NCBI GenBank assembly: GCA_029204225.1
Contig: CM055103.1
Coordinates: 41,995,368 to 42,059,367 of the forward strand
Source: Diphasiastrum complanatum
Lineage: Eukaryota; Streptophyta; Lycopodiopsida; Lycopodiales; Lycopodiaceae
Length of the DNA stretch: 64,000 nt
Direction: 5' to 3'
Shown: positions 32,754 to 44,691 of the stretch, in pieces
Layout: the number at the start of each line of letters is the position of its first letter
Numbering within the stretch: position 1 is the stretch's first letter
The notes under the pieces: generated by a model
What the model saw: only the letters and a program-made list of their open reading frames with translations
What the model was told of the DNA's origin: nothing
Database searches by the model: none
Program-made: the position numbers and the translations under genes

Positions 32754-35700
32754 GTGCATTTGCTATGTAGAGTATGTTTTAAAGATAATTTTTTTGCAGG
32801 TTTCCCTTACTTGCAAATGCTAAAGAGCATCTGGGTTATCCATGTACCTACTTGATGTCAGATACGGGGAGGAACCTTGCCTGAGTTGCTTCACCTAGTG
32901 GACAGGCCTAGTCAATGGGGTGGACCCCTTTGTGTGCCACGGGTCAAAAGGGAAGGACGCTTCTACAAGATGTAAAATCGCACACCACTAATAGCTTCGG
33001 CGTACCATGCACGAAGATGGGCCGACTAGGCAGTGTGAGGCTGGTGTGCGAGCCGAAAGCCACAAAGAGGGTTTCAAGAGGTCAACAACAGTACGAGGAG
33101 AAATGGGCAATCCAAGGATACATACAACATTAACAACATAAGTACAAGACCATGGGACATAATAGTGATTCACAAGGTTTAAGTTATAAGCTAAGGCATA
33201 ATGTATCAAAACATTAATAGAAGGACCATGTGAAGTTAAATTCTTGGAAGAGAAATCATTGTATGCTGCCAAGGGGAAGAAATCAGGTGTAAGCTGCCAG
33301 GAAGGAGTTCTGCTGCCATGATAGGTTGGAGAGATTTCGTGCTGGAGAATCTATGCCGGAGAATTCATGCTGAGCAAGTATGGATGAAAGCTTGATAGTT
33401 CATAATAAGATCTTTCCAATTTCTATGTGACTGAGGATTGGACGGCTATTGCTGTCAATTACTTGTACATTTTTCTCTTGAATAAGATCCTCTATGTTGT
33501 GTCCTTTCCATTTTCGATGCTAATTTTCAATTGCATGTCTTCGTAAGATCTTTTCATGTTGTTGTAGGATCTTTGCATGGTTCTGTATGACTTTACATGG
33601 CATCGTAGGACCTTGCATGACACTTGCATGTTGAATTCCAAGTTCGAAAGATAAGGTTTTCTTCTGTTTTCAATCAATAGGAAGCACTATTCAAGTTGCA
33701 TGTGTCATGCAGTGCTGATTTTGTACTTCTTTAAGATTTTATCTTACTTTTCGCTGTGTTAACCCATCAACTTCGACGGGCTTGTGGTTTCATTTTTTTT
33801 TACGTTTATATGTACATTGCTTATCTTCCTTCTCCTTACCGATATAGTCTTCCATCTCCTTACCAATGTCTTTTATGTCTGTTCGCACATTGCTTTATCC
33901 TATTCTGTGATGCCTTCTAGTTCTCTTTGCCTCCTTACATCCTTCCCCAAACCTTTATTGCGATGCACTACTTTGCTCCTTCTGGCCAGTCCATGTCCGT
34001 AAGAGCCTTCCTGAATGTGTTCATGGAGGGTTGATTATTCATTGTCATACCTTATTATTATTTTTTTATTTCATTTCCTTGCTTGTCCTTAGAATAAAGT
34101 GAAATGCTTATTAATGTCCACTTGTATACCCAACAAAATCTTTGGGACACAACATTCACAAACAACATATATAGGGAAGTTGTATAGGTTGTAAGTATGT
34201 ACAATATTCTTCGCATACCACCCAAGATATCTATATATAGTATATTGAAGCCTAAAATATAAAATATGTATGAAATTGCCTAGTTCATCATGTAACTCTT
34301 TCCTATAGGCTATGTCCAAGCACGTCATTAAAAAAACTTTCTACTCTTATCAAGACCTTTTGGTGTTAAATCTAGGAAGCCATAAATTTTTAAGTATGCA
34401 TGTGTGCTACAATTGAGGAAAATTGCTGAAGCTTTACAAGCGGTAGCTAATCCAAAGGCACTATCAAGGGACGTTAATGGCCCAAGATTTCCCAAAGCAA
34501 GGCAACATCATAAAGGATGCCAATAGAAAATTTTAAGCAAGTTGAATGGCCCTGGAATACCACTGAAAGACGAAAAATTGAACCATAGCAACTCGGCAAT
34601 ATCATCAGAGGCCAAGCAATATGTAGCAACCGGGAATGCGAAGGAAGCTGAAGTATAAGTAGATCACCTTGACAAACAATATGCCAACCCAAGCTATACG
34701 CAATGCCCAAGAATGTATAGTAGTATCTAGGAAGACAAGATAATACTCCAAGGAATCCATAAAGCCCAAGAGTGTATAACCCGCAGCAAATCCATCTATC
34801 AAGGATACTGTAGAATACATGGACACTGATCTAAAAGGATATCATTGAGATAAAAAAACAACCACCATATAAAAGACATCCTTTGACAAGGGGATGCATA
34901 AGCATTGAATGAACTGTAGAAGCATCAATAGGACTAGCACATATCTCAATCACAAAGGTAGAAAGTAGAGCCAGAGAGCTTGAGAAAATTGGAGAACCAT
35001 GTAGCATATGTCGAACCTATGGAATGTCATTTGAACGAGGCTCGAATAAAATTTGTGTCGGACCATCCAGAAATGTGCAACCATTTGACATATGTAAATC
35101 TGTAGAAGATGAAAGATGAACAAAGTCCTGGACATTAGCATCAAATCACTCAACATCAGCATCAAGCCTCGTATCAGCATCAACTTGTATCTCACCCTCA
35201 CAATATGGGTGAATGTATGCATAAGGAGCGCACATGATAAATGTCATCTGGAACAGGAATAGGTGCATCAACGAGAGTAAGGGCCCAAGGTAAGCATAGG
35301 GACCAAGGATTTTGATCAACAACATCAAAATACCAACACCAAGTAATAAATCATGCATATCGAACTGATGGAATAACTATGATCCTGGCAAAGTGCAACA
35401 ACCATGAAGCTCCATGGACAATTGCTAGACTAGAATCGAAAAACTTATCGGGAAGAGCCTCAATGGAACATGCGAAATGGACAAGCTCAACCATTGGAGC
35501 TATATCACCTAAAGGCATGTTCCCAATAATAACCTCAAGATGAAATGAAAAGAACCTTTGCATTGAGAACTGATAAATGTGGAAATACCATAGAACCAGC
35601 AGAGGTCTAGAGTGCAAACAGAAATTGAAGCAAGGGGAATGGAAGCACCTGAATTAGTGGAACTTGGAATGTCAACGGTTTAGCAGGTACTCAGGACATG

Positions 35701-37090
35701 CGGCTTGGGCTGTGGCTATATACGGAGTTCTCAGGGTATTAGGTGAGGCACTTGAATAGGTTGAGACCTGAATTTGAGAGCCCTTTGTGGTCATCTATAC
35801 TAGGCTATGCATCTTCCTAGTGAGATGTTGTGGTATGGGGCGTGGATTGGTTGGTGATGCCAATGCTGTCTTGCAGACTTGAGGGTGAAGATGAGTTCCT
35901 ACTATTTATTTGGCGGTGACGTTTAAGTCCAGTTCTTTATGGGTTTTGGCTAAATCTAGCACAATCTAGTGGGTGGACACAGTTTTTAGGCATCACTCCA
36001 GGCTCTCAGTCGAGGATGGATCTGCTCTATGGTTGGGTGGTGAGTTGTATTTCTAGATTTTAGTGAATTCTTTCTACTTAGTAGGATCTATGGCAGGTTA
36101 GACCTTGATGAGCTTTCACTCTTACAAATCTGTAGATAACATATGTATAGCGAGATGCTACAATCTTGTGCTTAAAGGCAACTTAGTTCTAATGTTTTTT
36201 TTGGGTACAAAAATGTAGTACCCCTCGTTTCTGCCGCCTTGGTTTAGGGCCCATCACTTTATGGTCAGCGTTGGATAGTGTTGGGTTAATCTTTCTTGCG
36301 AGCCTGTCATTGCCAAAAAGAATGGGTAAACTTGAACCCCTGCTAGTGCATTGATTTAGTTTCTTGGGACATCTCATCGCAGCCTCCTACCTTTAAACAG
36401 GATATCAAAACACTTTTCTCTGACATATTTTGATGATGTTGAAGGATAGCTTTTGCAAACTGCAGTCTTATAAAGAGAACATTGTTTTATACAGCAGCAG
36501 CATATTCTTAGACAAATGATGATCTTTAAGGTATCAATCTTCAATATCTGAAATCAATGCTATGTGAATTTAACCCATCATATTCCAAGATTTACAGTTC
36601 TTTCTGACAAATTGAATCGGGGGAGAGAAAGCATTAGAATCTCTATATTTTCGACAAAAATATCCTTTAGTGTTTGCTGTAGAAGACATTCCAATGAACT
36701 GGTGATTATAACCTGCAAATGGATTTCCGAGCATTGAAACAGGCAAGTACCAGAGTGAGTTAAAACAAAAAAAAACATACTTTTAGTGCTACTAACTCCT
36801 GAGTGAAGTTATTGTTTGCAGTTTTTCTTTCTAAGCAGAAAAAGGTAAATTCAGCTGTTTTTGATTCATCACTATGCCTTTCATTTGAAATTATCTGTGA
36901 TCTTCTCATGGTTCGTGGTTGCATCTTCAGAAAATAAGGGTTGGATCAGTATGGGAAACATCTTCTAGTGTAAACATACTAAGTTAAAAACACTAGAACT
37001 CGTAGACTCGAAGACATTTTTCCTGAGCACTATTAGAGGTTCACTGATTAGTTTTTTATACTGAATTATCGAGGCTACTCATTTTGGCAG
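32754..37090. other. Rest of pTAC10 intron 1, no supported gene
   Basis: Mixed unique-looking sequence. Short open frames occur on both strands (for example - strand 34474-35617) but show no recognisable domain, no gene-like start context and no repeat partner in the window. The 33490-33610 segment has several CATG-containing short repeats. Confidence 0.5.
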
Positions 37091-38312
37091 GCAGATCCAC
37101 AGTATGTGCCTGGGAGAAGGCGCACTGGCAAGAACTACGAGGAAGGAATGGTGAGCTTTTATGTGCTTTTTTTTTGTCCTGTGTAGGCATGCTTCTGTAG
37201 AATTATCTTCTTGCAATGCACAATATTTCCTTAAACCGTAAATATAGTTCCAGAATTCGTGCATACTTTTCTTCTTCACAAGTTGAACAAGTTCATTCAT
37301 TCTCCTTTTGTTTGGGTTGAATTATGTTTTAGCTAAGATGTCATGTTTTTACCAAGCATTTGGTCAAAAATCTGTACTCACAGTGCATTTTACTCTGCAT
37401 GTCTTGGGGGACTCTTGAGCTCTTTGAGTACAGTATGAGCTTCCCATGATATACCCTGGACAGGTAATTTATTGTTAAATTGGTGCGATTAATGTACTTA
37501 TTACTAGGTCCAGATGGTTTAACAGCCGTGGTCCTAACGCAAAGAGTGTGTGTCATAAATTTTCTTTGTCTTTGAGACTGCTAAATCTGTCGGCATAGGT
37601 TGATGGCTTTTTGTCCTGAAAGGATTTCCTACATTAGGATGGGACCGGAGTTGAGCATTCAACAGCTGGACTAACATTGATCCAAAACTTTCTAATTGTT
37701 CAGCACTACTGGGGCGTTGTTACTTGCGTCCATATATACCAAGGAGCATTTGTATATATCGGTGCTGTACATGATGGGTATGTATAGGTCAATGAGAAAA
37801 TTGCTGTTGTTCATATATGGCTAAATAAGAACCTTGGAAATCAATAGATTACATCAAGCTTTTTCTTAGAAACCTTCATCTTAATTTCAGTTATGATTAC
37901 TGGTGGAATCCATTATGCTACTTGTGCAGGGAAAAAGGAAAACACTCTCTTTTCTGACATAAGGACTATTAGTTAAAATGCAAGTGTCCCATTTGGTGCA
38001 TCATGGTTTAAACAGCTCAACCTGAGTCAAAATTGCACCTCTCATCCTTACTCTGTTGAAATGCTAATATCTCAATTAAGATCAAAATCCTTCTTGGAAG
38101 GAATCTCTTAAAAAGTTTTCTATAGAACGTCTCAGAAAAGATTCAGACTAATACAAGATGTATAATATAAGCTGAAAGTATCTACTGCTCTACTGTCTTA
38201 GACAAGTTAGTGCTTGAATGTTTTGTACAGGTTGGTGCAGGCTCAACATAATGATTGGTACTACTTGCAGAAGTATATAAAAGTGGGGATGCATGTTCAC
38301 GTTGAAGTTATT
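37091..38312 (+). CDS. PTAC10: pTAC10/PAP3 exons 2-5: S1 domain
   Basis: Exon 2 37091-37150 (ADPQYVPGRRRTGKNYEEGM), exon 3 37434-37463 (YELPMIYPGQ, only 30 bp), exon 4 37704-37777 and exon 5 38231-38312. All have AG acceptors and GT donors, and the frame is unbroken. Exons 4 and 5 together encode 52 residues of an S1/OB-fold RNA-binding domain: GVVTCVHIYQGAFVYIGAVH, then NDWYYLQKYIKVGMHVHVEV. The DxGRRRxGKxYxEGM-YELP-YPGQ lead-in followed by an S1 domain is how I remember pTAC10. The usual GAFVDIG is GAFVYIG here, a change at one surface position. Introns 2-4 are short (283, 240 and 453 bp) and TE-free, in contrast to introns 1 and 5. Confidence 0.8.
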
Positions 38313-38996
38313 GTGAGTATTGTCACAGTTCAAAACAAACGTTATCATTTGATGTTATATTCCATTAAGTAGTCTTTTGCAGTTGTACATAGTACAGTTT
38401 CATTGCATGCTTTCCTTGGGAGTGAGTGTGGTAGGTTTACTTATTTCAGGCTTGTTGTTGTTGTTTACGTCTTGTAGAAGCTATTATAGCTTTCAGACAT
38501 CGGAATGATTAAGGCAACCAAATGTTTCAATGATGCAAACTTGAAATGTTGGAAATATGTTCCAAGCTTTTAGAAAATCCAATCAATTGTCTAGAAACTT
38601 TTTGCGATTTTAGGGCTTGCAAAAAAAATTCTTTTGTATTATAGGAAGAATGCCCATTAGCTGTTATGCAATAATAAAAGGTCACATCAGGGAGCATAGG
38701 ACCATGCACAACAGTATGGTCACAAATAGATGACAAATAGCTTACAAATAGGTGACATTGGTTTTTCTCTTTTCTCAAAAACAAAAAAACAAAAGCTTAA
38801 AAAGTATTTCAAACGTGTTTGGAATGTGACTGGTTTTAAATGTGTTTGGTTCTGCAACCAAATGAGTTTGGTTGCTGCTATGACCTACGGGATGGATGAA
38901 GAACTGTGATGCCTTTTCTAGATTCCGCAATGTTTTTGGGTCGGCCAAGCCATTATGTCTTGAAATAATCAACTGCAACATGTCTAAGGATGCTCA

Positions 38997-40095
38997 TTTG
39001 TGGGATGCTCTCTCTCACCAGTTCTCTTTGGATTATATATTGACGAGCTAGAGCAGGTCATCTCTCAGTATGGTGGGGACGGTTGTCGGCTGGGAGACAT
39101 TCTGATTGCCATCCTTCTCTTTGCGGATGATGTGGTACTAGTCTCCCATACCAGAGAGGGATTACAGAGACAGTTGGACTGTTTACACACTTTTTGTACT
39201 CAGTGGGGTTTAGGGGTGAACCTCTCGAAGACCAAAGTTATGGTCTTCAATACCTCTCGGGCCTTCATGCAACGCCAGGAGCTTACCTTTGATGGACAGT
39301 CCCTAGAGGTGGTTTCTTCATACACTTACCTGGGCGTGCTCTTCTCTGGTCCTACCTTCAGCATGAGACAGGCGGCTGCTTCTAGACTTGGGAAGGGCCA
39401 CTCTTCCCTAGTCCAGCTGGAGAGATTCTGCTTCCTTAAGTCTATTCGGGATGCCCCGAGTAAGTTTAGACTGTTTGACACCATCGTCACCCCTTCAGCC
39501 TTGTATGCTGCAGAGATATGGTGTACAGGACTATCATCTTCACACTGGTCCAGCATTTCACGCTTACAGACCACCATGTTGGCTCGCATGATCCGAGCGA
39601 AGCCCTCGGTTCCCCATGAGATCATCCTTGCGGAGTTTGCCACCCCCCCTATTCAGATTGAGGCAGCCTTCCAACTTATCACGTACATCCAGAGAGCTCA
39701 GGCACTTCCTGATACCGAGCAGAGATATACGCGGATTGCACTCATGTCCTCTCATCACCTTTAGACTCAGGGATACCGGTAGGCTATCATGGTTCTCTCA
39801 GGCATGACACTTCCTCATGGAAGCATTTGGTATCACTATCACTGATCTCCCTTTGGGTACACACCAGTACATTAGACGTTTTTTATATACAACATATCTC
39901 GATCGTACTTGGCGTCACCACTTGGGGTTAAGCTTGACTACTACCGGGACTCACTTTCTAGAGTAGGATGCCATCAGTTTTACCTCGCTATTTGTCCTCT
40001 GGACTATCACACGGTCTTCGTTTCACTTTGGGACAGTTCAGAGTCTCCTCACATTAGTTGGTATGCCTTTTGGCATGGAAAAGACATTAATAAAG

Positions 40096-40126
<31 letters not shown>

Positions 40127-40127
40127 T
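38997..40127 (+). pseudogene. LINE 3' fragment with (TTTC)n tail
   Basis: Begins abruptly inside RT at GCSLSPVLFGLYIDELEQ, with the catalytic box LLFADDVVLVS and thumb-region motif VSSYTYLGVLF, open to 39764. After a stop, shorter pieces of the C-terminal region continue in other frames to about 40090. It ends in eight TTTC units (40096-40127), a LINE-type simple-repeat tail. It is 5'-truncated, as usual for LINEs, and closely related to the copy at 60470-62165. The clade was not determined. Confidence 0.8.
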
Positions 40128-40644
40128 AACCTAGGCATCCGTGCCAATCTAGACAATATTTTCTCTAGGCAGTCACAAATGTAGGCCCGTAGGCATCATA
40201 AATGTTTAAACAACATAATTAAGTAGATTTTAAAGGCCAAAATTTTCTATAAAGGATGTAACATATTTGTCCTTATTTATCACTAATTCAAAGAAAAATC
40301 TTTTTGAAAAAGTCCACGTTTCTTTTGGAACATGTTTATTATGTATATCTATGTACATAACATGGATGCAACTAGCATTTTGGAACGCAATCATAGATTC
40401 TTTATTAGGGTTTTCCATATCAATTTTGTCTAGAACTGCTCCAAAATGCAAATTTTCTATATATATATCAAGGATGCAGGCCATGTTCTAGAATTTCCCA
40501 TTAGGGTTTCTCGGAATGCCAATTTATTTATTTTTGATGCCAAAATGGGTATCAAATGAAAGGTTTTTTTTGAGAGCAGTTCATTTATCTAGTTTGCCAA
40601 GAGTTTCAAGACCAATGTCGTCCAGTTTTGGGCCATTAAGTGAT
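40128..40644. other. Intron sequence between LINE and copia
   Basis: AT-rich, no supported gene. Two overlapping frames around 40230-40491 are on opposite strands of the same sequence and match nothing I know. Confidence 0.5.
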
Positions 40645-40649
40645 TTTCT

Positions 40650-41047
40650 TGAAGAATTACAAGACCTAGCTATGGAGTATCTTAACTCAGATGCTAGATC
40701 AACTATGAAAGCTTGAGAAAACTTGGCTATGGAAATATCACACACAAGGAGAATTGCATAAGCATCTCACAAACTCAAAAGTCTCAAGAAGAAATGAATT
40801 GCTAGTGAGAGAGAGGAGGGCGTGGGTCCTCCAAATCCCTTGTGAGGCAAGCACCTCCTTTACATGCATGGAAAGTCTAGGTGTCAACCATGGGAGTGAG
40901 CTACTTGGCCAAGTGGGCCACTTGCACTAATTTACATAACTTAACAAAAGGGGGGGTCATGCATTTAATTAAAACATGCCCCATGAGTTATGTACAACTT
41001 AACTAATGCTTAGCCAAAAGGGGTAAAATAGGCATTACTCTTCAACA
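40650..41047 (-). mobile_element. 3' LTR of the - copia
   Basis: On the - strand TGTTGAAGAG... to ...GTAATTCTTCA. The pol stop codon (TGA, 41044-41042) lies inside this LTR, five bases from its start. Confidence 0.92.
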
Positions 41048-43366
41048 CCCCCCCTTAATGGCAATTTTATTCAAACTGACACCCAACAAAGTTCTGAACT
41101 TTTCAAACTTATCTTTACTAAGTGGTTTAGTAAAAATATCAGCTGTCTGGTCGTTGGTGTCGCAATAAACTAGCTCGATCTCCCCACTGTGCACTTTCTC
41201 TCGTATAAAATGCTGGTCCACCTCTATATGTTTTGTCCGTGCATGATAGACTGGATTCCTTGCAAGCTGAATGCAGCTTTGGTTATCACAATGTAACAAT
41301 GTAGGTCTTACTTGAGCAATCTGCATGTCCTCAAGTAGACCGCGTAACCAAATGGCTTCACAGGCGGACCTCGTAGTCGCCCTGTACTCAGCTTCGGTAG
41401 ACGATAGAGCAATAGTAGGCTGCTTCTTACTGCACCACGATATAGCCCCTGAACCTAGGCTGAAGCAATAGCCTGTCGTCAATCTCCGATCGTCTCTATC
41501 ACCTGCCCAATCAGAATCTGAATAGCCTTCCAGCTGAAGGTTCCCGTCATCCGTGTATCCAATCCCATAAGTCACTGTCCCTCTCACATATCGTAGGATC
41601 CGCTTGGCTGCCTTCCAATGTGCTTCGGTAGGCTTACACATGTATTGACTTGCGATTCCAACCGCATAAGCAATATCTGGCCTGGTGGTAGTAAGGTAAA
41701 TCAGGCTGCCCACTAACTGACGATAGAGCGTCTCATCTGCAAATGCTGGACCATCATCTTTTGATGGCTTGTTGCTTGCATCCATGGGTGTGCTGATTGG
41801 TTTGCTTTCTTGCATGTTAAACTTCTTCAATAATTTCTGTGCATACTTTGCCTGTGAGATAAAAAGACAACGCTTTCCTTTCCAAACTTCAACTCCTAGG
41901 CAATAGTGTAGCAAACCCAAATCTTTCATTTCAAACTCATTAGAAAGATTCTTCTTAACACAAGCAATAAGCTTCTTATTGCTTCCCGTGATGAGTAGAT
42001 CATCCACATAGAGCACAACAACCACAAAGTCTTCTCCTTCCCTGAAGACATAAAGATTGCAATCAGACTTACTCTTCTCAAACCCTTGCCTTGCAAAGTA
42101 CTCATCAATTCGGCTATACCAAGCCCTTGGCGCCTGTTTGAGCCCATACAAGGCTTTCCTAAGCCTGCAAACCAGATTCTCCTTGCCTGTTATTTCAAAT
42201 CCCTGCGGTTGTTCCATGTAAACCTCCTCCTGTAGGTGCCCATTAAGAAAGGCACTCTTGACATCCATTTGATTGACATCCCAATCAAAATATGAGGCTA
42301 TAGCCAAAACGGTCCTGATAGATGTCATTTTAGCAACAGGTGCGAATGTCTCATCATAGTCTAGCCCCTCTTGCTGAGCATAGCCTTTCGCCACCAACCT
42401 TGCCTTGTACTTGTCCACTGTTCCATTGGCATGAAACTTGGTCTTATAGACCCACTTGCAACCTATTGGTTGCTTCCTTTCTGGCAATGTAGTGAGCTCC
42501 CATGTGTCATTCTTGACAATGGAGTCGTACTCCTCCTGCATGGCATGTTGCCATACCTTTTCTCTCACGACTTCGTGAAAGAATTGTGGCTCATCTGCAT
42601 TCAGAATAGTGGACATAAGAGCAAAGTTAGTCTCTTGTCTCTCATGAGACCTAAGAGATCTTCTGACACCCTGTTCACTACTCTCTCCTTCTTCAATCAT
42701 TTGACCTTCTTTGATTGTTTCCCAATACCACCTAGGTAGCTTCTTCCTAGCAGTGGGTGATGTGGATGGTGACCACGTATCCCATGGTACTGTTTTAGTC
42801 TTCCGTTTGTCCCCAACTTCTGCTTCTGGTACTTGGCCAAAAAGAGGTCTCGAACTAGTAGGTTCGATTTCCTGTTGTTGCTCCTGCACTTGAGGCTTAC
42901 GGGACTCTTGACTAGGATCCTCATCCGTGGAATCAATCAAGGGTATGAACTCAGTAATTCCTTCCTTCTCCTGCTCCTGTATCTTGGGTGCATGCTCTTC
43001 ATCAAAGATGACATCTCGACTTAGGATCTTCCTCCTGTTTTCGACATCATATAGCACATAAGCTTTCTCACCTTCACTATACCCAAGAAAGACACACTTT
43101 ACGGATTTTGCATCAAGTTTCTTCCGCAAGTCCTTTGGTATATGTGCATATGCTGTACACCCAAATACTCGAAGGCTGCCCACTTTGGGCTTCTTGCCAC
43201 TATATGCCTCTTCTGGCGTGATTCCTTCAACTGCTTTGGTTGGACTTCTATTCAATAGAAAAACAGCAGTTGCTACCGCTTCTGCCCAAAAGGAATTTGG
43301 CAACCCCTTTGCCTTGAGCATGCTCCTCGCACACTCAACTATAGACCTGTTTTTCCGCTCAGCCAC
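41042..43366 (-). pseudogene. Copia pol: integrase C-terminus, RT, RNase H
   Basis: 774 uninterrupted codons starting at MAERKNRSIVECARSMLKAK (end of the integrase core) and running through the linker, RT (MDVKSAFLNGHLQEEVYMEQ, catalytic VVLYVDDLLITGS), SLIYLTTTRPDIAY and RNase H (YSDSDWAGD, ALSSTEAEYRA, CDNQSCIQLARNPVYHARTK, DIFTKPLSKDKFEKF). The purine tract codes the last residues KGGC and the stop is in the LTR. Intact RT and RNase H agree with the very young LTR age. Upstream of 43366 the frame is broken by a 1-nt insertion near 43507. Confidence 0.9.
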
Positions 43367-43623
43367 GCCGTTTTGCTGCGGTGTATGTGGAGCAGTAAAC
43401 TGTCTCTTTATCCCACATGCTTTGCAAAGATCTTTGAACTCATCAGAAATATACTCACCACCCTTATCTGACCTGAGAGTCTTTAACCTCTTTCTTGTGT
43501 GGTTTTTCCACCATAGCTTTCCACTGTTTGAAGTATTTGAACGCTTCAGATTTCAGTTTCAGAAAATAGACCCATACCTTTCGAGAGAAATCATCTACGA
43601 AGGTCATGAGATAGTATGCCCCC
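43367..43623 (-). pseudogene. Copia integrase core, part 2 (frameshifted)
   Basis: On the - strand this encodes, in two frames, AYYLMTF..DDFSRKVWVYF-type integrase sequence, then after an extra base near 43507 the stretch GGEYISDEFKDLCK and HTPQQNG. It is directly adjacent to the nested gypsy, which separates it from its N-terminal part at 49765-49880. Confidence 0.75.
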
Positions 43624-43981
43624 TGTTACGAGCTCGTAACCAGTGCCGAACCCTAGAGAACACAGATAGGTCAGATACCACAGTCAGGGTCGTGTCCAGC
43701 GTACATGACCAACAGGGCAAGACAGTGTGAGTAGTGTGCCCCAGCATGGTCCATAGCCATGGCGGGCCTAACACAGCCTAGGGACCCTGTCAGCAGGATA
43801 GGGCCCCCAGTTGGGTCCCGACGTGCAGTCGGCCACGTCAGTGCCATGTGGCCGACACTTGGCAGTAGCATGCTACCAGTCCTCACACTGGGCTAGGAGG
43901 GGCTTACTCTATATCAGGGAGTAGGCAAGGTTGGGTGGATCAGTTAGTGTTTGCGCTACTGTGGTGTTAGGATCTATTACA
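43624..43981 (+). mobile_element. 5' LTR of the nested gypsy, with primer site
   Basis: TGTTACGAGCTCGTAACCAG... to ...AGGATCTATTACA. Starts with the perfect 16-base palindrome GTTACGAGCTCGTAAC. The primer site TGGTATCAGAGCC begins one base after the LTR. Confidence 0.93.
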
Positions 43982-44691
43982 CTGGTATCAGAGCCATCTC
44001 CATCCTAGGGAGTTCAGGACAGCAGTAGAGAAAGCTATCAGAAGATAGGAAAGATTTCTCAGATTCTCAGAAAAGAATTGAGGAGGAAAATCGCTGTAGG
44101 AACAGCTTTCAAATCCTTGAAATTTGCTGGGAATTTACAGTTGTTTGAGGCACAATCCCTTGTAGAAGCTCAGCGCTGAAAAATCAGGGATTTACCCTTG
44201 ATTTTTATGTATCAGTTGTGGATTTTTGAGCACATTTTAAATAGAAAACGTGGAGCAGGTCCAGCGCTGCCAAATTGGGTGGAAACTTCGAATTTGGAGT
44301 GAAATTTTCTGGAATTTGGAGCGGATCTGAGACAGAATTGTGGGTGCAGGTCCAGCGCTGAAGGTCTTTGGCAGGAACCACAAGTTTGCAACTGTTTTGG
44401 GTCCTAAAACGGGAATTTTGGAGCAAAAAGTATACACCTCAGACAGCGAGGGAAGGGGCCAAGACGATCAGAAGTTTGTTTCTTTTTCTTGGTACCTTGA
44501 TCTCTGATTTTTCCGGACAGCAGATCTGAAAGCAGTGGAGGAAGAGCTGAAAGGGCTTTTCTTGATTCTCTCTGTGGAAGTACAGTTCTCAGAAAGAGCT
44601 AAGTTTTCTTTCCCTCCTTGTACAGTTGTAAATTAGTCTTTTAGACTTTTTTTCCTTCAGAAGTTAAGGTAGCTCTCTTTCAGTTCCGAAG
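43982..44691 (+). other. Leader of the nested gypsy
   Basis: Untranslated leader from primer site to gag ATG. It contains three copies of a CAGCGCTG motif (near 44170, 44262 and 44351) and no supported reading frame. Confidence 0.6.

Larger units (their letters stand above)
15830..37090 (+). other. pTAC10 intron 1 (21.3 kb), filled with nested retroelements
   Basis: Donor CAG|GTATTT and acceptor TTGGCAG|GCAGAT join exon 1 to exon 2 in phase 0. The intron contains, from 5' to 3', a decayed LINE (-), copia family A (+) with an inner copia B fragment, a deleted gypsy (-) and a complete gypsy (+). About 4.3 kb at the 3' end (32754-37090) has no supported feature beyond small, stop-rich frames. 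Confidence 0.78.

Noticed and set aside
34474-35617. Run of - strand ORFs in intron 1
   Set aside because: Short, mutually frameshifted, hydrophobic peptides with no recognisable family. Insufficient to call a gene or element.
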